Origin: Aliivibrio sp. S4MY1
Lineage (GTDB): Bacteria; Pseudomonadota; Gammaproteobacteria; Enterobacterales; Vibrionaceae
Assembly (NCBI RefSeq): GCF_028765545.1
Contig: NZ_JARACP010000010.1
Coordinates: 62,001 to 126,000 of the forward strand
Length of the DNA: 64,000 nt
Direction of reading: 5' to 3'
Shown in pieces: positions 40,933 through 53,909 of the stretch. The position numbers and the translations under genes were made by a program. The notes beneath the pieces were generated by a model. It ran no database searches and was not told the origin of the DNA. It worked only from the letters and a program-made list of their open reading frames with translations. Within the stretch, counting starts at the first letter, position 1, and each line of letters begins with the position of its first letter.

Positions 40933-41101
40933 TTTCATTTCCTAGAATTCGATAGTTAAGGGATAGATCATTATTAGAAAATCCATCTATAACTGCAGGT
41001 TAATATCTGCATTCCCTTTAATGCCCGCTATTAGAACACATCTAGCCAAAAATGCATCAAAAAGATGTCAATCTATAAGTACTTTAAAAGAGAAGTAAGT
41101 C

Positions 41102-41611
41102 TTATTTTTTTACGACCAAATGATTGCGATTATCGCGACTACTGCGGATTAACTCATCCCCTTTAACAATATCCACTGATTTTGCTAATCGGTCGTATAG
41201 CAGCACATTAACTGTAGCAGCTAGATTCATACATCCAACGGTTGGAACATAAACCACATGATCGGCGCGATCAGCAACTTGTTGTGTAATCGAACCATCT
41301 TCAGGGCCAAATACATAAATTGCTTTTTCTGGATGTACAAACTCAGGAAGCGAGGTTGCCCCTTCAGCTAATTCTACACAAACTACCTTCATTTCTTCTG
41401 GTAAATCATCCAATAAGCAATTTACGCTCGTTAATGGAATTTTATTAGCCACTTTTTTAGTATCCGTTTGAAACTTAGCGGCACGATCATATCGCTCACC
41501 AGTATAGCGAACATCATCAACTTGATAGCAGCCCGCTGCACGCATTACTGCACCAACATTTGTCGGGCTTTTAGGATTACTCAAGCCAATCGTTACGTGC
41601 GAATTTTTCAT
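41102..41611 (-). CDS. SpoU/TrmH-family RNA methyltransferase
   Basis: 169 residues from MKNSHVTIGLSNPKSP; the upstream in-frame extension of four residues is dropped. SPOUT motifs are visible: NVGAVMRAAGCYQ (motif 1), IYVFGPEDGSITQQVADRAD (motif 2) and GCMNLAATVNVLLYDRL (motif 3), which form the SAM-binding knot. It is a minimal 2'-O-methyltransferase domain without an N-terminal RNA-binding extension. The RNA target cannot be told from sequence. It stands alone after the purL terminator. Confidence 0.9.
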   Translation of the reverse strand: MKNSHVTIGLSNPKSPTNVGAVMRAAGCYQVDDVRYTGERYDRAAKFQTDTKKVANKIPLTSVNCLLDDLPEEMKVVCVELAEGATSLPEFVHPEKAIYVFGPEDGSITQQVADRADHVVYVPTVGCMNLAATVNVLLYDRLAKSVDIVKGDELIRSSRDNRNHLVVKK

Positions 41612-41650
41612 TGTTTGTCTCAACAGATAAAGTAAAAAGCTATTCTAACA

Positions 41651-41686
41651 AAAAAACCGCTGAAGCCTAAACTTCAGCGGTTTTAT
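41651..41686 (-). terminator. intrinsic terminator of purL
   Basis: AACCGCTGAAG / CTTCAGCGGTT around a 6-base loop; on the minus strand it ends in seven T. It lies about 145 bases after the purL stop. Confidence 0.9.
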
Positions 41687-41829
41687 TTAAAAAAGCCGTC
41701 TTTACCCAACTCTTTTATTTATTATAGAACAGAGTGCTTATTTATTTTTCAGATTTTAATCACATTTTTAATAAAAATCGTGATAACTAACTGATTATAA
41801 GGATTAAGACTCTATTCTTTATTGCTCAA

Positions 41830-44800
41830 TTAACCCACATTCTTACGTGCATTTTGGAACATACGCATCCAAGCGCCATTCTCGCCCCAACCTTCTGGAG
41901 ACCAAGAGTTAGCAACCGTACGGAATACACGCTCTGGGTGAGGCATCATGATAGTCACACGGCCATCTGTCGTTGTTAAACCAGTGATAGCGTTTGGCGA
42001 ACCGTTCGGGTTATTCGGGTATTGTTGCGTTTGATTACCATTGTTATCAACGTAACGTAGAGCAACTGTACCTGAGTTTTCAATCGCGCTTAGGTGATCG
42101 TTGTCACGCACTTCTACTCGGCCTTCACCGTGAGAAACTGCGATTGGCATACGAGAACCTTCCATGCCATTGAAGAATACAGAATCAGACTTCTGAACTT
42201 CAACGAGGCTGAAACGCGCTTCAAAACGCTCAGATTCATTGCGAACGAAACGTGGCCAGTATTCAGCTCCAGGGATAAGTTCACGCAGGTTAGACAACAT
42301 CTGACAACCGTTACACACACCTAGAGAGAAGGTATCTTCACGCTTGAAGAAGTTTTCAAATTGATCACGCGTAGAGTCGTTAAACAGAACCGATTTAGCC
42401 CAACCTTCACCAGCGCCCAGTACGTCACCGTAAGAGAAACCACCACAAGCCACAAGACCGTTGTACTCTTCTAGTACAGCTTGACCCGTTAGGATGTCGC
42501 TCATGTGAATATCAGTTGCTTCAAAGCCTGCGCGGTCAAATGCTGCTGCCATTTCAACGTGAGAGTTAACACCCTGCTCACGTAGAATTGCCATCTTAGG
42601 TTTAGCGCCCTTATTTATCATAGGAGCGTTGATGAACGGTGCAGCGATATCTTCATTTACGTCGAAGCTAAGCTTTACGTTTAGACCTGGGTCTGAGTTG
42701 TCTTTCTTCGCTTCGTGTTCTTGATCAGCACATACTGGGTTATCACGTAGACCTTGCATCTTGTGCGTTGTCTCAGCCCAGATAGTACGTAGTTCAGTAC
42801 GGTTACGTTCAATCACTATAGACTCGCCAGACTTAATCACTAGTTCGTTAGAGTCTTCAACAGAACCAATGACGTGTGAACACGCTTCTAGACCGTTTGC
42901 AGCAAGTGTAGAAAGAACAGCATCTAGATCATCGTTTCGAACTTGGATTACCGCACCCAACTCTTCATTAAATAGTGCTGCTAGTGTGTCTTCACCTAAC
43001 GCTTCAATGTTTGCGTTAACACCACAGTGACCTGCGAATGCCATTTCTGCTAGCGTTACGAATAAACCACCGTCGCCTTTATCGTGGTAAGCCACAACTT
43101 GGTCGTTAGCAACAAGTGCTTGAATGCCTTCGTAGAAACCTTTTAGCTGTGCTGCATTGTCTACGTCTGCTGGCTTGTCACCAAGCTGCTTGTAAACTTG
43201 CGCTAGAGCTGTTGCTCCTAGACGGTTTTTGCCGTTACCTAGGTCGATAAGAACTAGGCTTGTATTACCTTTGTCAGTGCGAAGCTGAGGCGTAATCGTC
43301 TTACGAATATCTTCAACACGAGCAAATGCAGTGATAACAAGAGATAGCGGAGACGTTACTTCTTTGTGCTCGCCGTTCTCTTCCCACTGAGTCTTCATCG
43401 ACATTGAGTCTTTACCTACAGGGATAGTTAGACCCAGTGCTGGACATAGCTCTTCACCTACCGCTTTAACTGCTTCGTAAAGACCAGCATCTTCACCAGG
43501 GTGACCTGCTGGAGACATCCAGTTCGCCGACAGTTTAATATACTTGATATCACCAATGTTTGTCGCAGCGATGTTTGTGATTGCTTCACCAACCGCTAGA
43601 CGAGCCGATGCGCCGAAGTCTAGTAGTGCCACTGGCGTACGCTCACCAAGAGACATTGCTTCACCGTGGTAAGAGTCGTAACTTGCCGCTGTTACTGCGC
43701 AGTTTGCAACCGGAACCTGCCATGGACCAACCATTTGGTCGCGAGCCACAAGGCCTGTTACCGAGCGGTCACCGATAGTGATAAGGAAGGTTTTCTCAGC
43801 GACTGTTGGTAGGCGAAGAACACGGTCAACCGCTTCGTTCATTTCAATACCAGAACGATCAATCGCAGGGTTATTCACTTTTAGCGTTGTCGCGTCACGG
43901 TGCATCTTAGGTGTTTTACCTAATAGGATGTCCATTGGCATGTCGATTGGCGTGTTGTCGAAGTGTGAATCTTCAAGTTTAAGTTCACGCTCTTCTGTTG
44001 CTTTACCAACCACGGCGTATGGTGCACGCTCACGCTTACAAATCGCGTCGAATGTTGCCATGTCTTTATCTGCAACGGCCATCACGTAACGCTCTTGAGA
44101 TTCGTTACACCAGATCTCAAGTGGGCTCATACCTGGTTCATCGTTTGGTACGTCACGTAGGTTAAAGATGCCACCACGCTCGCCATCGTCTACTAACTCA
44201 GGAAGTGCATTTGAGATACCGCCCGCACCCACATCGTGGATGAATGCGATTGGGTTCGCATCGCCTAACTGCCAACAACGGTCGATAACTTCCTGACAAC
44301 GACGCTCCATCTCTGGGTTTTCACGTTGTACTGAAGCGAAATCGAGATCTTCTGCTGATTGGCCTGATGCCATTGAAGAAGCGGCACCGCCACCAAGGCC
44401 GATGTTCATCGCTGGACCACCAAGAACAATTAGGCTTGCACCGACTGGGATCTCTTTTTTCTGAACATGCTCGTCACGGATATTACCAAGACCACCAGCT
44501 AGCATGATTGGCTTGTGGTAACCACGCACTTCAACACCAGCGTGAGAATTTACTTTCTCTTCGTAAGTGCGGAAGTAGCCTAATAGGTTTGGACGACCAA
44601 ATTCGTTGTTGAATGCTGCACCACCCAGAGGACCTTCAAGCATGATATCCAAAGCAGTAACGATACGGCTTGGCTTACCAAAATCAGTTTCCCAAGGTTG
44701 AACGAAGTTCGGGATCTTAAGGTTAGAGACAGAGAAAGCAACAAGACCGGCTTTTGGCTTACCACCAATACCTGTTGCGCCTTCATCACGGATTTCACCG

Positions 44801-45741
44801 CCTGAACCTGTTGATGCGCCCGGCCATGGAGAGATTGCGGTTGGGTGGTTGTGCGTTTCAACTTTCATCAAGATGTGTGTTTTCTCTTGATGGTAGCTGT
44901 ATTGGCGAGTTTCTGGATCTGGGAAGAAACGACCGACTTCAGAACCTGTCATTACCGCGGCGTTATCTTTATAAGCCGACAATACGTGGTCAGGGGTCAC
45001 TTCAAAGGTGTTCTTAATCATTTTAAACAATGATTTTTCTTGCTTAACGCCATCGATAGTCCAATCCGCGTTAAAGATCTTGTGACGACAATGCTCAGAG
45101 TTCGCTTGTGCAAACATCATTAATTCGATATCTGTTGGATTACGACCTAGCTTTTCAGTAAAGCTTTCAAGTAAGTAATCAATCTCATCTTCTGCCAAAG
45201 CAAGACCTAGGGTAACGTTTGCGTCTTCAAGCGCTTTACGGCCACCGGTTAATAGATCAACTTCTGCATATGGCGCAGGTTCTGCCACTGCAAACAATGC
45301 AGACGCTGATTCAAAATCGGTAAATACCACTTCCATCATGCGATCATGAAGAATGGCTTTTAGTTCAACCAATTGAAGCTCAGAAAGCGTTTCAGACGTT
45401 TCTATATAAAAAGCAGTACCGCGCTCTAAACGTGCGATTGTAGCTAGGCCACAGTTATGCGCAATATCAGTAGATTTTGAAGACCAAGGCGAGATAGTAC
45501 CTGGACGAGGGGTGGTAAGTAGCAATAAACCTTCAGGTTCATGCTCCTCAATCGTTGGACCGTAAGTCAGTAATTTTTCTAGCTTCTCAACTTCAGACGC
45601 ATCTAAGTCCGCCGTTAGATCAGCAAAGTGTGCAAACTCAGCATAAATACCAGTAACAGGTAAATTTAGCTCGCGACAAAGCTCAAGTAGCTTGTTAACA
45701 CGAAATTCAGATAGAGCAGGTGAACCACGCAAAATTCTCAT
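41830..45741 (-). CDS. purL: phosphoribosylformylglycinamidine synthase (large, single-chain)
   Basis: A 1303-residue fused PurL of gamma-proteobacterial type; it makes FGAM from FGAR, glutamine and ATP in purine synthesis. The start at 45741 ([14 protein letters not shown]) replaces an upstream TTG extension. Order: N-terminal PurS-like domain, linker, two AIR-synthase-like halves ([24 protein letters not shown] region; [20 protein letters not shown]), and a C-terminal glutaminase with C in [12 protein letters not shown] and H/E in [10 protein letters not shown] PurR-like box lies 168 bases upstream. Divergent from mltF, as in E. coli. Confidence 0.98.
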   Translation of the reverse strand: MRILRGSPALSEFRVNKLLELCRELNLPVTGIYAEFAHFADLTADLDASEVEKLEKLLTYGPTIEEHEPEGLLLLTTPRPGTISPWSSKSTDIAHNCGLATIARLERGTAFYIETSETLSELQLVELKAILHDRMMEVVFTDFESASALFAVAEPAPYAEVDLLTGGRKALEDANVTLGLALAEDEIDYLLESFTEKLGRNPTDIELMMFAQANSEHCRHKIFNADWTIDGVKQEKSLFKMIKNTFEVTPDHVLSAYKDNAAVMTGSEVGRFFPDPETRQYSYHQEKTHILMKVETHNHPTAISPWPGASTGSGGEIRDEGATGIGGKPKAGLVAFSVSNLKIPNFVQPWETDFGKPSRIVTALDIMLEGPLGGAAFNNEFGRPNLLGYFRTYEEKVNSHAGVEVRGYHKPIMLAGGLGNIRDEHVQKKEIPVGASLIVLGGPAMNIGLGGGAASSMASGQSAEDLDFASVQRENPEMERRCQEVIDRCWQLGDANPIAFIHDVGAGGISNALPELVDDGERGGIFNLRDVPNDEPGMSPLEIWCNESQERYVMAVADKDMATFDAICKRERAPYAVVGKATEERELKLEDSHFDNTPIDMPMDILLGKTPKMHRDATTLKVNNPAIDRSGIEMNEAVDRVLRLPTVAEKTFLITIGDRSVTGLVARDQMVGPWQVPVANCAVTAASYDSYHGEAMSLGERTPVALLDFGASARLAVGEAITNIAATNIGDIKYIKLSANWMSPAGHPGEDAGLYEAVKAVGEELCPALGLTIPVGKDSMSMKTQWEENGEHKEVTSPLSLVITAFARVEDIRKTITPQLRTDKGNTSLVLIDLGNGKNRLGATALAQVYKQLGDKPADVDNAAQLKGFYEGIQALVANDQVVAYHDKGDGGLFVTLAEMAFAGHCGVNANIEALGEDTLAALFNEELGAVIQVRNDDLDAVLSTLAANGLEACSHVIGSVEDSNELVIKSGESIVIERNRTELRTIWAETTHKMQGLRDNPVCADQEHEAKKDNSDPGLNVKLSFDVNEDIAAPFINAPMINKGAKPKMAILREQGVNSHVEMAAAFDRAGFEATDIHMSDILTGQAVLEEYNGLVACGGFSYGDVLGAGEGWAKSVLFNDSTRDQFENFFKREDTFSLGVCNGCQMLSNLRELIPGAEYWPRFVRNESERFEARFSLVEVQKSDSVFFNGMEGSRMPIAVSHGEGRVEVRDNDHLSAIENSGTVALRYVDNNGNQTQQYPNNPNGSPNAITGLTTTDGRVTIMMPHPERVFRTVANSWSPEGWGENGAWMRMFQNARKNVG

Positions 45742-45908
45742 GTACTTAGGTCTCTTTGGCAATGAATTAAAGGTAATATTGGAATAGTTTCATGCAGTTA
45801 AAAATAGTTAACTCGATTAATTATTCATAACTCATAGTGACTATGCCGATGTTACCTCTGGTATTGCGAGCGCATTATAAAGGATTTTGTTTTGTGAAGT
45901 AACACCAA

Positions 45909-45924
45909 AAGCAACCGTTTGCGT
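45909..45924. promoter_or_regulatory. PurR-like operator upstream of purL
   Basis: AAGCAACCGTTTGCGT matches the PurR consensus ACGCAAACGTTTGCGT at 14 of 16 positions, in the 363-base gap between purL and mltF. purL is a PurR target in E. coli. The rest of the gap shows no other element. Confidence 0.75.
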
Positions 45925-46104
45925 ATTTTTTTAAAAAAAAGTGTAAATGACCTTTGAATTTAAAATTATTGCGCAAAAAACAGGCACAACTAAAAATAAA
46001 CTGTCTCAATCTCTAATAATTGTTGTAATTTGTTACCATGCTTTTGCCTCTTGATATGCCATTTGATATAACTACGCCTTACTTATTTAAAAGAGCATTC
46101 TGAC

Positions 46105-47589
46105 TTGAGCCACATCCCATATCATCGTCTTCTAAAATCTTGCCTTGTCATTTCTACACTGGTTTTCGCCCTTACAGGATGCCAGGTAGAATCAGAACCA
46201 AAAACAAAGTTAGAGCAAATCAGGGAACGTGGTGTTTTACGAGTCAGTACGTTAAACAACCAACTTTCTTATTACATTGGTTCTAATGGCCCTACTGGAC
46301 TAGATTACGATCTGGCAAAAGCCTTTGCTGAAAAACTAGAAGTCAAACTCGAGATCACCCCTGCATATACTTATTCAGGCTTGTTTCCTGCGTTAGAGCG
46401 TAATGAAGTCGACATTATCGCGGCCAATATGACAATTACCCCTGAACGCTTACAAAAGTTTCGTCCGGGACCTGTCTACTACTATGTCAGCCAACAAGTG
46501 GTATATAAAAAAGGCAGCTGGCGCCCTCGTAATATCAAAAACCTAACTCAACTTGATGAAAATATCACCATTGTTAAAGATTCAAGTTTTGAGGGTAGGG
46601 TAACAAAGCTTAAAGAAAAGCACCCGAAATTAGAGTGGCATACTGAAGCAGATACTGATGTTAGCGAGTTACTAAAAAAAGTAGCGACTGGCGAAATACA
46701 CTACACGATCGCTGATTCTGTTGAATTATCACTGACACAACGTATTCATCCTGAATTGGCTGTCGCTTTTGAATTAACGGAAGATCAACCCGTTGCATGG
46801 TTTATACAACAAACAGAAGATGACAGCTTACAAGCCCTACTGATTGAGTTCTTTGGTGAACTAAAAGAGAGTGGCAAACTTGCGCTTCTTGAAGAAAAAT
46901 ACTTTGGCCATGTTGAATCGTTTGATTATGTTGATACTCGTGCTTTTATTCGTGCACTAGAAAGTAAGTTGCCAAAATGGGAACCACTATTTAAAAAATA
47001 CGCAGGTGACTTTGATTGGCGCTTCCTTGCTGCTCTTTCTTACCAAGAATCTCATTGGAATCCTCTTGCAAAATCACCTACAGGTGTTCGTGGCATGATG
47101 ATGTTAACGCTACCAACGGCCCAATCTGTTGGTGTTAAGAACCGTTTAAACCCAGAACAGAGTATTCGTGGTGGCGCTGAATATTTACGTCGAATAGTTA
47201 AGCGAGTTCCTGACTCAATTACTGAACATGAGAAGATTTGGTTTGCACTTGCTTCATACAACATAGGCTTTGGACATATGATGGATGCAAGACGTCTAAC
47301 TCAACGTTTAGGTGGCGATCCTGACTCTTGGACAGATGTTAAAGATAACCTGCCACTATTGCGTCAAAAGCGTTATTACAAGTACCTTCGCTATGGTTTT
47401 GCTCGTGGTGATGAAGCTCAGAATTATGTAGAGAACATTCGTCGCTATTACCAAAGCATTATCGGCTACGAGCAAGAGCAAGCAAATAAATTAACCCAAG
47501 AAGAAATTACGGTTGAAGATTTGACCGTAATTGATGTCCCACTTTCTTCTGAAGCTGCGACGATTAGTAATGCTACATCTAGCAAATAA
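46105..47589 (+). CDS. mltF: membrane-bound lytic murein transglycosylase F
   Basis: The 494-residue outer-membrane lipoprotein starts with TTG at 46105. Lipobox LTGC gives lipid C26. Residues about 40-270 form a solute-binding-protein-like domain (GVLRVSTLNNQLSYYIG); residues about 290-450 are the SLT lysozyme-like domain with catalytic E315 in SYQESHWNP and GVRGMMMLTLPTA. It cleaves murein glycan chains with anhydro-MurNAc formation. The purL-mltF-tadA neighbourhood matches E. coli. Confidence 0.96.
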   Translation: MSHIPYHRLLKSCLVISTLVFALTGCQVESEPKTKLEQIRERGVLRVSTLNNQLSYYIGSNGPTGLDYDLAKAFAEKLEVKLEITPAYTYSGLFPALERNEVDIIAANMTITPERLQKFRPGPVYYYVSQQVVYKKGSWRPRNIKNLTQLDENITIVKDSSFEGRVTKLKEKHPKLEWHTEADTDVSELLKKVATGEIHYTIADSVELSLTQRIHPELAVAFELTEDQPVAWFIQQTEDDSLQALLIEFFGELKESGKLALLEEKYFGHVESFDYVDTRAFIRALESKLPKWEPLFKKYAGDFDWRFLAALSYQESHWNPLAKSPTGVRGMMMLTLPTAQSVGVKNRLNPEQSIRGGAEYLRRIVKRVPDSITEHEKIWFALASYNIGFGHMMDARRLTQRLGGDPDSWTDVKDNLPLLRQKRYYKYLRYGFARGDEAQNYVENIRRYYQSIIGYEQEQANKLTQEEITVEDLTVIDVPLSSEAATISNATSSK

Positions 47590-47799
47590 GTCTCTATTTG
47601 CTAGTAATGAAAATTATTAAAAACTTATTAAATGGCATGTTCATGTTACGGTAACAATTAACATATACGCTGAGTTAACTTGACCTAAAAAATATGCCCA
47701 TTAAAGTTATATCAATATAATTAATTAGATGATCTATTTATTACTGGAATTGGTATTAAACGTACTTTAATTTTTATACGTTAAATTAAGGGGGAGCCC

Positions 47800-47958
47800 A
47801 TGCTCTCTAATAGAAGAAAACTTAAACCAAATACTTCACTAAAAGGCAGCACTCAACGTCGACGTAAGCTGTTAAATAACCATAAGAAAGTACTTCATCG
47901 TCAACGTACTTATGCAATGTCTCTATTTGATGAAGGCGAAGCATTCTCTTGCCGCTAA
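47800..47958 (+). CDS. small basic hypothetical protein, 52 residues
   Basis: A short ORF below usual length cut-offs. It starts MLSNRRKLKPNTSLKG, has clusters QRRRKLL and NNHKKVLHRQR, and ends DEGEAFSCR. The net charge is strongly positive, suggesting nucleic-acid or ribosome binding. A very strong ribosome-binding site AAGGGGGAG lies 3-4 bases before the ATG, and a bidirectional terminator follows about 35 bases after the stop, so it looks like a complete monocistronic gene. It is not related to a family I recognise. Confidence 0.72.
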   Translation: MLSNRRKLKPNTSLKGSTQRRRKLLNNHKKVLHRQRTYAMSLFDEGEAFSCR

Positions 47959-47991
47959 TCTTTAGTCGAAAGTTTTGTATTAGCACGCAGT

Positions 47992-48028
47992 AAAAAGGCA
48001 AATTGCGATAATTCAATTTGCCTTTTCT
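47992..48028. terminator. bidirectional terminator
   Basis: AAAAGGCAAATTG / CAATTTGCCTTTT around an 8-base loop, between the small basic gene and convergent tadA. Confidence 0.9.
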
Positions 48029-48052
48029 ACTATATTTTCTTTGTCTTCTCGA

Positions 48053-48583
48053 TTAATCCATCATCTGATTTTTCAATTCAGCTTCCCGCTGTAATTTACG
48101 CTCTTCTTTTTTCTCTTTACGTCTGCGTTTAAAAAAAGCTTGTAGCTGCGCCCTACACTCTTCCTCCATCACTCCCGACTCACACTCAACAAAATGAAAT
48201 GCAGTTGCAGAAGTAAATAGATTAATCACACTACCTGACGCCCCTGTCTTCATGTCAGAAGCACCAAAAATAACTTTTTTAATTCTGCTATGAACAACAG
48301 CCCCTGCACACATAGGGCAAGGTTCAAGAGTAACGTATAAGGTGGCATCAATAAGTCGGTAGTTTTCTACTTTCTGTCCTGCTTGCTTAATTGCCATCAT
48401 CTCAGCATGAGCCGTTGCATCATGAGTGCCAATAGAGCGATTCCACCCTTCGCCAATAATCTCATCATTTAAAACGATGACCGCGCCAACAGGAACCTCT
48501 CCTTCGCTTTCAGCAATGGCCGCCAGCTCCATAGCTCGTTGCATATAGCGGTGTGTGTCTTTAGTTTCTATTTCAACCGTCAT
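48053..48583 (-). CDS. tadA: tRNA-specific adenosine deaminase TadA
   Basis: 176 residues; deaminates A34 to inosine in tRNA-Arg(ACG). Zinc ligands H59, C89 and C92 and catalytic E61 appear in TAHAEMMAI and EPCPMCAGA. The C-terminus ends in a basic-acidic helix (FFKRRRKEKKEERKLQREAE). It lies two bases from the end of the LysR gene upstream, so the two may be co-transcribed. Confidence 0.97.
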   Translation of the reverse strand: MTVEIETKDTHRYMQRAMELAAIAESEGEVPVGAVIVLNDEIIGEGWNRSIGTHDATAHAEMMAIKQAGQKVENYRLIDATLYVTLEPCPMCAGAVVHSRIKKVIFGASDMKTGASGSVINLFTSATAFHFVECESGVMEEECRAQLQAFFKRRRKEKKEERKLQREAELKNQMMD

Positions 48584-48585
48584 AC

Positions 48586-49458
48586 TTACTCAGCTAATTC
48601 TTTCGCTAGGAACTCAACCAATAAACGTACCTTAGTGGAAAGGTGGCGGTTATTTGGATACACAGCCCAAATCCCTTCTTTTGGTTCACGATAAGGTACT
48701 AGTATCTCTACAAGCTCACCTTTATCCATCGACTCTTGAACATAAAAATCAGGCAGTTGAACGATGCCTAACCCTTTTAATGCCGCATTCGTTAAAGCAG
48801 CCCCGCTATTACAGTGAACAGACCCTTTTACTCTTACGCTTTTTTCTTTTTTATTTTCGATAAAACGCCAAATAGGTAAGCTACCCACTAAGCAATTGTG
48901 TTGCGATAACTCAGATAAGGTATGAGGCTCACCATATTTTTCAATATAACCAGGAGAAGCACACACTCGAACTTGTCTACTAGATAGACGCTTTGCCATC
49001 ATGGTTGAATCTGTTAGTCGGCCTAATCGAATCGCTAGGTCAAAATCTTGCTCAACGAGATCTAACGTTTGGTTTGATAATATTAATTCCAGTTCAAGCT
49101 GTGGATACATCAGCATGAAGTCACTAAGCAGTGGCGCAATTAGCTGCTCACCATAAGTTACTGATGACGTGATCTTTAAACGGCCTTGAGGTGTTGCGTT
49201 AAGCTCTGTGATCGCTCTATCTGCTTGCTTTAACCCTTCAACTAAATGACGACAATGCTGATAATAGGTTTGCCCAGCTTCAGTTACAGATACTTTTCTA
49301 GTTGTTCTGATTAATAACTTAATTGATAAACGATCTTCTAACGCCGCAACTTTACGACTAATTTGAGCTACTGATGTATCAAGAGCTCGGGCTGCTCCTG
49401 TAAAGCTTTGCGCTTCGGCAACTGCAACAAATTCAGTTACCCCTTCCCAATCAATCAC
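48586..49458 (-). CDS. LysR-family transcriptional regulator
   Basis: The 290-residue protein has an N-terminal winged helix-turn-helix (residues about 1-60, FVAVAEAQSFTGAARALDTS, QISRKVAALEDRLSIKLLIR) and a LysR substrate-binding domain (about 88-290). It is divergent from the first adhC gene across 190 bases that contain the perfect palindrome TTACGTATACGTAA (49481-49494), a likely site of autoregulation or of adhC control. The divergent placement makes regulation of formaldehyde detoxification plausible but unproved. Confidence 0.9.
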   Translation of the reverse strand: MIDWEGVTEFVAVAEAQSFTGAARALDTSVAQISRKVAALEDRLSIKLLIRTTRKVSVTEAGQTYYQHCRHLVEGLKQADRAITELNATPQGRLKITSSVTYGEQLIAPLLSDFMLMYPQLELELILSNQTLDLVEQDFDLAIRLGRLTDSTMMAKRLSSRQVRVCASPGYIEKYGEPHTLSELSQHNCLVGSLPIWRFIENKKEKSVRVKGSVHCNSGAALTNAALKGLGIVQLPDFYVQESMDKGELVEILVPYREPKEGIWAVYPNNRHLSTKVRLLVEFLAKELAE

Positions 49459-49480
49459 AACGTTTTCCTCATTAGTATTA

Positions 49481-49494
49481 TTACGTATACGTAA
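49481..49494. promoter_or_regulatory. perfect palindrome between lysR-type gene and adhC copy 1
   Basis: TTACGTATACGTAA, 14 bases and fully symmetric, 23 bases upstream of the LysR gene start. A typical position for an autoregulatory LysR site. Confidence 0.45.
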
Positions 49495-49624
49495 AGATTA
49501 TTTACCATTCTACCGTATTATCAAATGATGAGAAATACTTATAATGGCACCCAACAAGACGACGAGCACAAACAAAAAATAGCACTACGCTTAAAATGAA
49601 ACTGCTATTTATGTCGTAGATTAA

Positions 49625-50797
<1,173 letters not shown>

Positions 50798-50836
50798 GCT
50801 CTAACATTTAAAATTTAACCATCATTAACTAAACGT

Positions 50837-50876
50837 AAAGCCCGTTAGATTCATTTCAAACGGGCTTTATTTTTTA
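50837..50876 (+). terminator. terminator of adhC copy 1
   Basis: AAAGCCCGTT / AACGGGCTTT followed by ATTTTTT. Its left arm AAAGCCCGTTAGAT also occurs in the terminator after the symporter gene. Confidence 0.88.
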
Positions 50877-50956
50877 AAGATGCATATGTTTATTAAAGGA
50901 AAAATCCTTCAATAAACGTATAAAAGCCCCTATCCAAATCACTGGAAACTACTATT

Positions 50957-52246
50957 ATGTTGACCAAACTTCGTCAATCTTTACCTTTGCAATTGCTACT
51001 GGCTGCATTACTTGCATGGTTTTTTGCGCTATTTATTTCTCCAACAACTGATGTAACCCAAACTACTTGGTATCAATTAGTAATGCTAGGAAAAGTCACT
51101 TATATTGGCTTGCTAAAAATGGTGGTTGGTTTAGTTGTAATGTTATCTTTACTGCAAGGAATCACTAGCATAGGTTCTATCACTCGTCTAAAGAAAGTCG
51201 GTCGAAATACCCTACTGTTCTATAGCTTTACTACTCTATTGGCTATTTCTCTCGGTTTAGGTGCATCATTATTATTACCCGCATGGCAACCTCTGACTGA
51301 GTTTGCACCTGTTGGTGATAATGTTCAGCTTATTAGTGAAGAGTCTGCTGGCGGCGCTGCCATTGCTGGAAAACTACTTAATATGGCTTTTGTTAATCCT
51401 GTTGCAGCATTAACGAATGGTAATTTGCTCGCTATCGTTGTGTTTTCATTTATGTTAGGGCTAGCTTTACTCTCATCATTACCAGAAAAACACCCTATTT
51501 TTGAGGTACTCAGTGGTTTAAATAAAAGCATTAATACGATAGTGGGTTGGATAATTAAATTATCTCCATTGGCGGTATTTGCGATTGTTTTTGATTTTAC
51601 TATTCGTGGTGGAGAATCTTTATTTGAACAATTAGCTCTGTTTGCTCTATTGGTTTTTGTTTTGACTTTAATTCATGGCGCTATTGTTTTACCAACGATT
51701 GCAAAAGTAGCAACAGGTATTAAATATACAACCTTATTTAAAGCGATCTCTGCACCTATGGCGATGGCTTTTGCTACCTCTTCTAGCTCAGCCACCTTGC
51801 CATTAGCAATGCAAAGTGCCCAAGATAAACTTGGGGTATCACAAAGTACAAGCAGTATGGTGTTACCCCTTGGTGCGGTAATGAATATGGACGGAACCGC
51901 ATTATTCGAAGGAGTAGCTGCTATATTCTTAGCTCAACTTTTTGGGGTTGATTTAACAACCTCAGGATTAATCATGATTTTCATTATGGCTATGGTTTCC
52001 TCTGTTGGTGCACCCGGAATGCCTTCAGGATCTATGTCAGGCATGCAACTGGTGCTTTTAGCTGCTGGGATCCCATTAGAAGCTATCGCGATCCTGTTAA
52101 TCATTGAACGTCCACTTGATACTTTCCGTACCGCGGTCAACGTTGAGGGAGATATGATTGCCGCTTTAGTTATTGATAAATGGCAGAAGAAGCAAAATCA
52201 ATCATCTGAAAAACAGTTATTATCTCAAGCACCCTACTCTGCATAA
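50957..52246 (+). CDS. DAACS-family dicarboxylate/amino acid:cation symporter
   Basis: The 429-residue membrane protein has the family's re-entrant loops: the serine-rich ATSSSSATLPLAMQSA, then VLPLGAVMNMDGTALFEGVAAIF with the sodium-binding NMDGT, and VSSVGAPGMPSGSMSGMQLVL. These are hallmarks of GltP/GltT/SstT-type transporters. It is one gene between two near-identical adhC copies, on the same strand, with its own terminators on both sides. The substrate is not evident. Confidence 0.92.
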   Translation: MLTKLRQSLPLQLLLAALLAWFFALFISPTTDVTQTTWYQLVMLGKVTYIGLLKMVVGLVVMLSLLQGITSIGSITRLKKVGRNTLLFYSFTTLLAISLGLGASLLLPAWQPLTEFAPVGDNVQLISEESAGGAAIAGKLLNMAFVNPVAALTNGNLLAIVVFSFMLGLALLSSLPEKHPIFEVLSGLNKSINTIVGWIIKLSPLAVFAIVFDFTIRGGESLFEQLALFALLVFVLTLIHGAIVLPTIAKVATGIKYTTLFKAISAPMAMAFATSSSSATLPLAMQSAQDKLGVSQSTSSMVLPLGAVMNMDGTALFEGVAAIFLAQLFGVDLTTSGLIMIFIMAMVSSVGAPGMPSGSMSGMQLVLLAAGIPLEAIAILLIIERPLDTFRTAVNVEGDMIAALVIDKWQKKQNQSSEKQLLSQAPYSA

Positions 52247-52254
52247 ATTTCATT

Positions 52255-52292
52255 AAAAGCCCGTTAGATAACATCTAGCGGGCTTTTTTATG
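52255..52292 (+). terminator. terminator of the DAACS symporter gene
   Basis: AAAAGCCCGTTAGAT / ATCTAGCGGGCTTTT with a three-base loop (one mismatch), followed by T residues. Confidence 0.9.
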
Positions 52293-52382
52293 CTTCACAT
52301 TTTTTATTCGATATTAACGCATACCTCCCTTTATTACTTACCTTTCTAATCATAAAGACCTCATGAACAGCTAAAAGCCTAA

Positions 52383-53690
<1,308 letters not shown>

Positions 53691-53698
53691 GTAAAAGT

Positions 53699-53727
53699 AA
53701 GGGGTTAGATACTCTAGCCCCCTTCTC
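53699..53727 (+). terminator. weak hairpin after adhC copy 2
   Basis: AAGGGG pairs with CCCCTT around an inner TAGA/TCTA stem. The tail CTCTACTTTT is only moderately T-rich, so read-through into fghA is likely. Confidence 0.5.
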
Positions 53728-53765
53728 TACTTTTGATCTCCAAGTGCTTTATATAAAGACAACAT

Positions 53766-53800
53766 GCTTATCTGCGTGGGTGGCGCAATGTATAGATAAG
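53766..53800. repeat. inverted repeat upstream of fghA
   Basis: GCTTATCT and AGATAAGC arms around a 19-base spacer, about 110 bases upstream of the fghA start. Operator or leader hairpin; not matched to a known regulator. Confidence 0.45.
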
Positions 53801-53909
53801 CTTACTGAATGTGTAATTCTTTATTTTAAAGCACTTCAAAATCAACCAGTAGATTTCTATTCAATACAGTGATCTCGCTGATATGAATCAAAATATAAAA
53901 GGGCTCATC

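Noticed and set aside
40546..40959. 137-codon plus-strand ORF opposite the DUF3622 gene
   Set aside because: Low-complexity Cys/Phe/Ser translation is the reverse image of the charged DUF3622 helix; the terminator hairpin lies in its start.
44580..45033. Overlapping plus- and minus-strand ORFs within purL
   Set aside because: Shadows of the continuous 1303-residue purL frame.
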